This document shows positions 1-5,783 of a DNA stretch of 7,202 bases, in pieces. The stretch's first letter is position 1. Each line of letters opens with the position of its first letter. This DNA comes from Oscillospiraceae bacterium (lineage in GTDB: Bacteria > Bacillota > Clostridia > Oscillospirales > Ruminococcaceae), in contig JAHHUE010000073.1 in NCBI GenBank assembly GCA_020024155.1, positions 1 to 7,202 on the forward strand, given 5' to 3'. The position numbers and the translations under genes are program-made. The notes under the pieces were generated by a model that did no database searches, was not told the DNA's origin, and worked only from the letters and a program-made list of their open reading frames with translations.

Positions 1-86
1 TAGTTATGCTAAGCTAACTGAAATTTTGATTAGCAAAATATTGGGTTAATAATATTTAACCTATATACCAAACATAATATACTTTA

Positions 87-721
87 ATGTCCAGTGCTGT
101 GCGTTCAACTAATATGGATAGATATATTAGAGATTTTTTAAAACAAAATTTAGATGGAATTGTAGTTCAATTAGGTTGTGGATTGGAAACTACATTTTAT
201 AGAAACGATAATGGTAAAACAGTATGGTATGAAATATATTTGCCAGATGTTATTACATATAGAAAATCTATTCTTGGAGAATCAGAGCGTGATAAATGTA
301 TTGCTTGTTATGCATTTAGTGAGGATTGGATTAAAAAATAAGAGAAGATTATCCGGAATAACCTATTATTATCACTGCGAGTGGTTTGTTTTATTATTTC
401 GAAGAGAGTAAGGTTTTACAGCTCTTTAAAAATCTTAATAAATATGGAAATATTGAAATCGTTTTTGATACAGTTAATTCAAGTGGTATGAAGAGAATGT
501 ATAAATATATGAAACAGGTTGGTCATGCTGATGCATCTATGTATTTTTATGTTGATAGTGCTGAAAAAATGGCAGATAAAGTTAATGTTACTGTGTTAAA
601 GGAAGATACATATTATTGTCATACTGATAAAAAAGGTTTGCAGTTTATGACATCCACTTTTATGAAAGTTTCTGATAAGTTTAAAATGGTAAAGATTCTT
701 TATATTGGATTTGATAAATAA
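87..721 (+). pseudogene. Broken class I SAM-dependent O-methyltransferase (LCM/TcmP-like)
   Basis: Two adjacent frames together make the core and C-terminal parts of one methyltransferase of the leucine carboxyl methyltransferase/TcmP type. The first part (87-341) has the SAM-binding motif VVQLGCGLET followed by a stretch ending WYEIYLPDV. The second part continues in another frame with PIIITASGLFYYFEES, FDTVNSSG, VGHADASMYFYVDSAE and a KGLQFMT segment. Two lesions separate them. One A appears to be missing from the A-run at 333-338: restoring it turns KK-stop into KKIREDY and joins the frames. A TAA at 359-361 then sits in frame between PE and PIIITASG. The usual N-terminal part of about 60 residues is not readable; a short open stretch at 2-46 (SYAKLTEILISKILG) may be a remnant, but this is weak. 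The substrate is unknown. The gene converges on the heme operon and looks unrelated to it. Confidence 0.85.
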
Positions 722-748
722 TTTAATAATAGAAAATAAATCACAAAT

Positions 749-780
749 AAAAAGCTGACAGCTATAATTGCCAGCTTTTT
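749..780. terminator. Bidirectional rho-independent terminator
   Basis: A 12-bp inverted repeat (AAAAAGCTGACA at 749-760, TGCCAGCTTTTT at 769-780) encloses an 8-base loop. The single mismatch is A-C when read as plus-strand RNA but becomes a G-U pair on the minus strand, so the hairpin is fully paired for the heme operon, whose stop codon is 11 bases away. Both directions end in a run of U residues, and the element sits between converging genes. It most likely ends the operon and also blocks read-through from the broken methyltransferase. Confidence 0.88.
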
Positions 781-791
781 TATTTGGTTAT

Positions 792-1574
792 CTAAAAATT
801 GATTACAACTTTATTATTATTATATTCTGTTACATCAAGTTCTACACCATATACTTTTTTTAACATTTCTGAATTAACAACTTCTTGTGGATTTCCATAA
901 GCAATAACTTCTCCACAAGAGGATAAAGCGATAATTTCATCACTATATTTTATAGTTTGATTTATATCATGCAAAACCATAATAATAGTTATTCCATATT
1001 TTTTATTAAGCATTTTTACAAGTTGCAGAATTTGTAATTGATAACGAATGTCAAGATATGTTGTAGGTTCATCAAGTAAAATAGTTTTTGTTCCTTGAGC
1101 TAGGGCCATAGCAATCCAAACACGTTGTCTTTGTCCACCGGATAAATTTTGGATATGCCTGTCTTTTAAAGAATATACACCAGTAATCTTCATAGCTCTT
1201 TCTATCATTTTTTCGTCATTTTCATTATATGAGGAATATGATATTTTATTATGTGGAATTCTACCATAAGAAACAAGTTTTTCAACAGTAATATCCCCAG
1301 GAGCAGTATTGTTTTGATGAACTATTGCAACTTTTTTTGCAAAATTTGAAAGACTGATTTTGTCAAGAGGTTCATTTGAAAACCTTATTTCACCATCATA
1401 GTTTTTTAAATTTTTTGTCAAAAGTTGAAAAATAGTGGATTTACCACAACCATTAGGTCCAATTATTGTTGTAATTTTACCTTTAAGAATTTTTACATTA
1501 AGATTATGTAATATAGTTTTTTCTTCGTATGCAAAAGAAAGATTTTTAATTTCAAAGCTAATGTTATTTTCCAT
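792..1574 (-). CDS. Heme/iron-complex ABC transporter ATP-binding protein (FecE/HmuV type)
   Basis: This 260-residue cytoplasmic ATPase powers the importer formed with the permease encoded just upstream. All catalytic elements are intact: an A-loop aromatic Tyr16, Walker A GPNGCGKST (39-47), Q-loop Gln87 in VHQNN, signature LSGGQRQRV (144-152), Walker B TILLDEPT (164-171) and the switch His202 in VLHD. Length and motif spacing fit the FepC/FecE/HmuV group that serves siderophores, heme and vitamin B12. The neighbouring heme-type lipoprotein and Shp protein point to heme, which is an inference. The start chosen is the ATG at 1574, preceded by GGTGG at a 5-base spacing; a longer reading from 1586 would add four residues but has only a weak ribosome site. 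The start overlaps the end of the permease gene by 11 bases, suggesting translational coupling. It is the last gene of the operon. Confidence 0.93.
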   Translation of the reverse strand: MENNISFEIKNLSFAYEEKTILHNLNVKILKGKITTIIGPNGCGKSTIFQLLTKNLKNYDGEIRFSNEPLDKISLSNFAKKVAIVHQNNTAPGDITVEKLVSYGRIPHNKISYSSYNENDEKMIERAMKITGVYSLKDRHIQNLSGGQRQRVWIAMALAQGTKTILLDEPTTYLDIRYQLQILQLVKMLNKKYGITIIMVLHDINQTIKYSDEIIALSSCGEVIAYGNPQEVVNSEMLKKVYGVELDVTEYNNNKVVINF

Positions 1575-2568
1575 AGATACCACCATTTTTTCTTAATAGA
1601 ATTATAAATGTAATGCCACCTACAATAGAAAGTATAACAGATGCATTCATTTCGTAAGGTTTTATGAGTGTTCGTCCCATTGTATCAGCAAGTAAAAATA
1701 AAAAGGCGCCTGAAATTGCAGAAAAAGGAATAAGTAATCTGTGTTCACTGCCTACAAAAATTCTACCAATATGAGGAACAAGAAGACCGATAAAACTTAC
1801 AGGCCCAACTATTGCAGTACAACCACCAACAAGGAATACAGCGATAATGCTTATTATCAAACGAACTTTATCAATGTTTACGCCCAATCCACGAACTGTT
1901 TTATCTTCAAGACCACAGAGATTACACCATCTTGCAGATATAAAAGCTAATACAAGTCCTATTAAAGAAACAATTGCAAGGATATGAACATCATTCCAAG
2001 TTTTCATGGTTATATTGCCTTCAACGATAGAAGCTACACCGGAGAGATTTTTTCCACTCATAGAATTTACAGCAGATGATAAGCCTGTAAATAGAGATTG
2101 CATAGCTACACCCATAAGAATAATACGCAAAGGGGATAAAGAACCTTTCCACGCAAGACTATAAACTAGGAAGAAAGCAAAAAGTCCACCCAAAAAGCTA
2201 AATAATGGAGCTATAAAATACAATTTTGGAAGAAGTGCTGTTGCAATAACGGCTGCAAAACCAGCACCACTAGAAATACCTAATAAACCAGGGTCTGCAA
2301 GCGGATTTTTAAGTATAGCTTGAAATAGCACACCAGATACAGCAAGCGCTGAACCTGCCATCATTGAAATAAGAATTCTTGGGAATCTTAAATCGTATAC
2401 TGATGCAACATCTGGGTCATATTCAACAAAAAGTCCTCTTAATAGCTGAGGAAATGTTAATTTTATACTGCCTAAATTCACTGAAACAAAAAATAAAAAA
2501 ATCAGTGTGATTGTAAGGACAATAAATGATACTGTTATTTTTCCAGCACTTTTTTTATGAGATGTCAT
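1564..2568 (-). CDS. Heme/iron-complex ABC transporter permease (FecCD/BtuC family)
   Basis: This 334-residue integral membrane protein forms the channel of the importer, probably as a homodimer since only one permease gene is present. FecCD family hallmarks are plain: LRFPR (60-64) before the second membrane segment, NPLADP followed by LLGISSGAGF (88-103), the long GPVSFIGLLVPHIGR motif (255-269) that contacts the ATPase, and ADTMGR (294-299). Hydrophobic segments are spread over the whole length, as in the roughly ten-helix BtuC fold, and the size is typical. The start at 2568 is set by an AGGAGG at 2575-2580; an upstream ATG at 2637 would add 23 residues lying within the lipoprotein gene and has no good ribosome site. 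The gene follows the lipoprotein stop by 13 bases. Family membership is certain; heme as the cargo is inferred from the neighbours (IsdF/HtsB-like role). Confidence 0.93.
   Translation of the reverse strand: MTSHKKSAGKITVSFIVLTITLIFLFFVSVNLGSIKLTFPQLLRGLFVEYDPDVASVYDLRFPRILISMMAGSALAVSGVLFQAILKNPLADPGLLGISSGAGFAAVIATALLPKLYFIAPLFSFLGGLFAFFLVYSLAWKGSLSPLRIILMGVAMQSLFTGLSSAVNSMSGKNLSGVASIVEGNITMKTWNDVHILAIVSLIGLVLAFISARWCNLCGLEDKTVRGLGVNIDKVRLIISIIAVFLVGGCTAIVGPVSFIGLLVPHIGRIFVGSEHRLLIPFSAISGAFLFLLADTMGRTLIKPYEMNASVILSIVGGITFIILLRKNGGIYGK
1580..1584 (-). promoter_or_regulatory. Ribosome binding site deciding the ATPase start
   Basis: GGTGG lies 5 bases before the ATG at 1574 and inside the end of the permease gene. 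It favours this start over the ATG at 1586, which it overlaps and which has only an A-rich leader. The site is weaker than the AGGAGG of the permease. Confidence 0.55.
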
Positions 2569-2574
2569 TGTAGT

Positions 2575-2580
2575 CCTCCT
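2575..2580 (-). promoter_or_regulatory. Strong ribosome binding site of the permease
   Basis: A perfect AGGAGG lies 6 bases before the ATG at 2568. It fixes the permease start after the lipoprotein stop codon and rules out the longer upstream reading. Confidence 0.8.
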
Positions 2581-2581
2581 G

Positions 2582-3469
2582 TTAATTTTGATTATAAAGT
2601 AGTTGGTCCAGTGTTTCCAAAGCTTCAGCATATTCAAAGTTTGCGCTCATACCAAATTTTCCATGAGGCAAGTCATATACTTTATTATTTTTTACAGCAG
2701 TAAAATGTTTCCAAATATCATTTGTTTTAAATTCTTCTGCAAACATTTCCATAACACTGTCAGGAAGAGCATGTGCTGTTCTTAATATTATATCTGGGTC
2801 TTTTTTCAACATATCTTCTGTATTTACATTTAGAAATTCATCATCAGAACCAGCATAAATATTTATTCCACCAGCCATTTCAACTAAACTGCCAACATAA
2901 GAGTTTTCAGTTGCGACAACATATGAGCCTGGTAGCCCCATAAGTATTAAAACCGTAGGGGCTTGTTTATTGAGATGGCTTTGTTTATAGTTTTCATAGT
3001 ATGTATTAAATTCATCAGTAAGCCTTTGGGCTTCCTCTTCACGATTAAAAAGTTTACCCATATCATCAATGGATTTATACATACCAAAAATACTTTTTAA
3101 ATTTACAAAACCATATTGCAATCCTGCTGCATCGTATTTTGGAGCAAGGTCACTACTTAAACTGGAAGGACTTAAAACCCAGTCTGGTGAAAGCTGAGAA
3201 AGTATTTCCATATCAGGATTCATTGGGCTACCTATAATAGTGGCATTTTTATAATTTTCTGGAATTTCTGCAAGAGATGTTTTTGGAATACCTGTTACAT
3301 TTAAGTCTAGTTTTTCACAAATTTGCATTATTGATACACTTGTTGCAGCAACAGTTGCATTTGAATTATCAGTATTTTGACTTTGTTTAGATAATCTTTG
3401 GTCAACACAACCGGTAAAAAGCATAAAAGATGTAAGTGCCAATGCTATTGTTTTCTTAAACTTCATCAT
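2582..3469 (-). CDS. isdE: Heme-binding ABC transporter lipoprotein (IsdE/HtsA-like)
   Basis: This is the substrate-binding lipoprotein of the importer, held on the outer face of the membrane, where it should take heme from the Shp-like protein and pass it to the permease. The 295-residue protein begins with a lipoprotein signal (MMKFKK, a hydrophobic stretch, then LFTGC, lipid Cys21). The mature part has the helical-backbone fold of cluster III binding proteins and strong IsdE-type features: ATSVSIMQICEKLDL (42-56), IGSPMNPDMEIL (79-90), MGLPGSYVVATENSYVG (177-193) and LRTAHALPD (229-237). IsdE and HtsA bind heme through a Met and a His; Met83 and His233 are the matching candidates here. The start at 3469 follows GGAG at a 7-base spacing, and the gene overlaps the end of the Shp-like gene by 14 bases. 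The symbol reflects family resemblance to IsdE, not proven orthology. Confidence 0.9.
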   Translation of the reverse strand: MMKFKKTIALALTSFMLFTGCVDQRLSKQSQNTDNSNATVAATSVSIMQICEKLDLNVTGIPKTSLAEIPENYKNATIIGSPMNPDMEILSQLSPDWVLSPSSLSSDLAPKYDAAGLQYGFVNLKSIFGMYKSIDDMGKLFNREEEAQRLTDEFNTYYENYKQSHLNKQAPTVLILMGLPGSYVVATENSYVGSLVEMAGGINIYAGSDDEFLNVNTEDMLKKDPDIILRTAHALPDSVMEMFAEEFKTNDIWKHFTAVKNNKVYDLPHGKFGMSANFEYAEALETLDQLLYNQN

Positions 3470-4349
3470 TTTTAGTCTCCCAGTCATCATCAAGAAGTTC
3501 TTTGGAAAAATCTATCTCATCTTCATCATCATTACGCTTTGTGTAAACTTGTTTAACTGTGTGTGTGTTGCTTTTGAAAATCAAAGATTTTACAATAGAG
3601 AATACTAAACAAGCAAGAAGTTGTGCACAAAATGTAAGTACAAAAAGCATAATCCAAACATCTGTACCGATTTTCAATTCTTTTATATTTGATATTTCGC
3701 CAGAAGTGCTTTTATCGTTTGTATTTGCAGTGTAAGCATTTTTTTGTCCACCAGTAACTAAACCGTCTACATTGTTATATGAATTATTTGAAGTATTTGT
3801 ATTACTTACACTTGGTACTTCACTTTCATCTGTTTGCAAGAAATTTGCTGTATTACCATTAACAAAATTATCAAGTGTTATAAAGAACACAACACTTCTG
3901 CCCATAGGTTCAACAAAACATTCAGCGCGTATAATTGTTGACTTATCTTCAATTGAAATTTTTAAATCAACAGTATCACCAGTTGAGTCAGTTGTTTCAA
4001 ATGCAGCATCTTGCCATTGACTGTCACCATATTTTTGAGTAGACAAAATTATATCAGAAATACTATCCATCATTTTAAAACGAAGAGACAAAAGATAGTC
4101 ATTGTTTGGTGTTTGTTCAATTAAAGCTGTTGAATCTACCACATTACCAACCATTGATTGTCCAAGAGCCTCACTGGATTCTCCACCAGAATCTTCAATT
4201 TTGTTAGTTACAGGATGTCTATAATGTCCAGAAACAGTTGCACTTTCACAAGGCAATTGAGCAGCATAGCTTACAATTGAAATGTTAAGAATTGCAATAA
4301 GTGCAAAAGCAGTATACATAAAAATTTGTTTTAAATATTTACTTTTCAT
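3456..4349 (-). CDS. shp: Membrane-anchored heme-binding Shp-domain protein
   Basis: The protein has 297 residues. A signal peptide (about 1-29, ending VSYAA) is followed by an extracellular Shp-type domain (about 31-162), an Asn/Thr/Ser-rich linker (about 163-228), one membrane helix (about 231-252) and a cytoplasmic tail. Shp of Streptococcus pyogenes has a NEAT-like beta-sandwich that binds heme with two methionines, Met66 and Met153, and gives it to HtsA. Here Met66 lies in GQSMVGN and Met149 in VEPMGRSV, which fit those two ligands. The N-terminal HYRHPVT...EDSGGE stretch is typical of clostridial Shp-domain proteins as I recall them. No LPXTG motif is present, so the helix is the anchor. 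The tail is unusual: basic next to the membrane, then strongly acidic (NDDEDEIDF...LLDDDWE). Ribosome site AAGGA precedes the ATG; the gene lies 15 bases after its upstream neighbour and overlaps the lipoprotein gene. The likely role is to relay heme to that lipoprotein. Confidence 0.85.
   Translation of the reverse strand: MKSKYLKQIFMYTAFALIAILNISIVSYAAQLPCESATVSGHYRHPVTNKIEDSGGESSEALGQSMVGNVVDSTALIEQTPNNDYLLSLRFKMMDSISDIILSTQKYGDSQWQDAAFETTDSTGDTVDLKISIEDKSTIIRAECFVEPMGRSVVFFITLDNFVNGNTANFLQTDESEVPSVSNTNTSNNSYNNVDGLVTGGQKNAYTANTNDKSTSGEISNIKELKIGTDVWIMLFVLTFCAQLLACLVFSIVKSLIFKSNTHTVKQVYTKRNDDEDEIDFSKELLDDDWETKNDEV
3477..3480 (-). promoter_or_regulatory. Ribosome binding site of the lipoprotein, inside the Shp-like gene
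   Basis: GGAG lies 7 bases before the ATGATG pair at 3469-3464 and is part of the Trp-Glu codons of the Shp-like gene. It selects ATG 3469 over the upstream ATG cluster near 3493, whose extra residues would precede the lipoprotein signal. Confidence 0.7.
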
Positions 4350-4364
4350 ATTTTTATTTCCTTA

Positions 4365-5732
4365 TTACCATTTTTTAAACTTTCCATTTTTATACAAAAC
4401 ATATCCTGCTCCAGATAAGCAAATTGCTAATGTAAGTATAATAAACCCTGCCATTTTCCAAAGAGAGTTGGTCTTTAATACATAGCCCATAATTTCAGCA
4501 GGTTTATTTGCATTTGTTGTTATATCTGAATTTGTTTTATTATTTGATTTTTTTGGGGTGAATTTTGAAGAAAGCTTATTGTTGTCTTTCTTTGATGGTT
4601 TATTGCTTTTAAACTTACTTGAATTAGAGTTAGTTTTTTTAGAACTATCTATTTTATTTACTTGGCTTTCGTTAGGTGTTTGACCTTTTTGTAGGTTTGA
4701 AAGTACAACATAGAAAGATTGTGTTATATTCATTACAGCATCTATATGAGCACTACATGTCAATTTACCATTTACAGATTCTTCAATTGCTTTAACAGGT
4801 AATGTTACAGTCACTAAAGATGTATAGTAATTACCAGCTTCTGGAATAAATCCTTGTGCTACATCAAATGATTTTGCAACTTTTGCAGAATTGTTTAATG
4901 ATGCACTATAAGTTGAACCATTGTATGAGAAATTGATATTTGATAGAGGTGTTCCGTATGATGCATAATTTGGAATAGGGTCAATTACATATAAAGTAAG
5001 TGTTGCATTACCGTCTTTGTAAACAATATCTGCTTTTTTGTAGAACAGCTTGTTACACATACTTTCTGTTGAAAAATCACTTCCTTGTCTCATACTAACA
5101 TCACATATATATGAACCCTCAGTTATACTAGGATTATTAGGCTGTGGCGGAATAGGAGAAAGTGGTGGATTAGGTTTTGGGTTTGGAGTTGGATTAGGAT
5201 TAGGGGTTGGATTTGGAGAAATTGGAGTTGGATTTGGGGTTGGTTTCATATTATCTTGATATTTAATATAGAAATTTAATGAACCAACATATCTACCCCG
5301 AGGAACCTTTGCGATATCTTCTTTTTTAATCAATATATTACCTTGTGCACTACTATTTTTTGTAAACTCGTAAGTATCAAAAGTATTGTAACAAGTGATG
5401 CTGTTATTGTTTGTTTTTTTACCAGAGCCTTCTAAAATAAGGTCTACTGTTTTATCTGAAGAAACAATAACAGAACCGTTTTCATTATCCACAGAAAAAT
5501 TTACATCGTATTTGTAATTTATATCCGCAGCAGAAGAAATACTCCCCATATAAATTCCCTCTGGTATATTTACTGAGTAAGTTGAAATAGTAGGAGGAAC
5601 GGTAATATTGATAGTAGTACTTTGTGTCGTTTTATCATCAGTATTATTGGTATCTTCAATAGCATAAATTTTGCTGGAAACACAAAAAAACATCAATAAT
5701 ATGAGTGCAAATTTGTTTATTGATTTTTTCAT
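4365..5732 (-). CDS. Surface protein with beta-domain, Pro-rich stalk, NEAT/Shp-like heme-binding domain and membrane anchor
   Basis: A signal peptide (about 1-24, ending KIYA) opens this 455-residue protein. Next come a beta-rich domain (about 41-159, starting TYSVNIPEGIYMG and ending GSLNFYIKY), a proline stalk (163-202), a NEAT/Shp-like domain (about 204-347), a Lys/Asn/Ser-rich basic stretch (about 360-410), a membrane helix (about 427-447) and a short basic tail. The NEAT-like domain has ESMCNKLF (223-230) where NEAT and Shp domains place the short heme-contacting helix, and AVMNITQSFYVVL (332-344) where Shp has its second heme methionine, so Met225 and Met334 are candidate ligands. Both domains recur in the gene upstream, in reverse order. 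The ATG at 5732 follows AAGGAGA by 4 bases. The protein is probably a tethered receptor that carries heme across the wall to the Shp-like protein, comparable in place to Shr. The heme role is inferred from fold motifs and context; no named family is certain. Confidence 0.75.
   Translation of the reverse strand: MKKSINKFALILLMFFCVSSKIYAIEDTNNTDDKTTQSTTINITVPPTISTYSVNIPEGIYMGSISSAADINYKYDVNFSVDNENGSVIVSSDKTVDLILEGSGKKTNNNSITCYNTFDTYEFTKNSSAQGNILIKKEDIAKVPRGRYVGSLNFYIKYQDNMKPTPNPTPISPNPTPNPNPTPNPKPNPPLSPIPPQPNNPSITEGSYICDVSMRQGSDFSTESMCNKLFYKKADIVYKDGNATLTLYVIDPIPNYASYGTPLSNINFSYNGSTYSASLNNSAKVAKSFDVAQGFIPEAGNYYTSLVTVTLPVKAIEESVNGKLTCSAHIDAVMNITQSFYVVLSNLQKGQTPNESQVNKIDSSKKTNSNSSKFKSNKPSKKDNNKLSSKFTPKKSNNKTNSDITTNANKPAEIMGYVLKTNSLWKMAGFIILTLAICLSGAGYVLYKNGKFKKW
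5130..5246 (-). repeat. Pro-Asn/Thr repeat stalk (coding tandem repeat)
   Basis: This part of the 455-residue protein codes residues 163-201, a degenerate repeat of Pro every second residue (PNPTPNPNPTPNPKPNP). It links the beta-domain to the NEAT-like domain and should form an extended rod. At the DNA level it is a run of near-identical six- and twelve-base units read as GGATTNGGNGTT on the plus strand, prone to copy-number change. Confidence 0.85.
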
Positions 5733-5783
5733 AAAATCTCCTTATAAGAAAATTATGAGAACACTTAAATCTGATTTATTGAA

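Noticed and set aside
178..411. Overlapping plus-strand frame within the methyltransferase
   Set aside because: The conserved methyltransferase motifs are in the other two frames; this one has none.
753..763. Short perfect inverted repeat AGCTGACAGCT as a separate regulatory site
   Set aside because: It is part of the terminator stem and loop; its one-base loop cannot form a hairpin by itself.
1741..1950. Plus-strand open frame inside the permease gene
   Set aside because: It has no ribosome site and a composition unlike a protein, and it lies opposite a well-conserved permease region.
2603..2785. Short plus-strand open frame opposite the lipoprotein gene
   Set aside because: It is antisense to conserved coding sequence and has no start signal or recognisable motif.
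792..3469. Siderophore or vitamin B12 importer rather than heme importer
   Set aside because: The ATPase and permease alone would allow it, but the IsdE-type lipoprotein with Met83/His233 and the Shp-domain neighbour favour heme.
3772..4020. Plus-strand open frame opposite the Shp-like gene
   Set aside because: It is antisense to the heme domain and has no ribosome site.
5050..5259. Plus-strand open frame rich in Gly (GFGVGLGLGVGFG)
   Set aside because: It is the antisense of the Pro-rich stalk; the Gly repeats merely mirror the Pro codons and there is no ribosome site.
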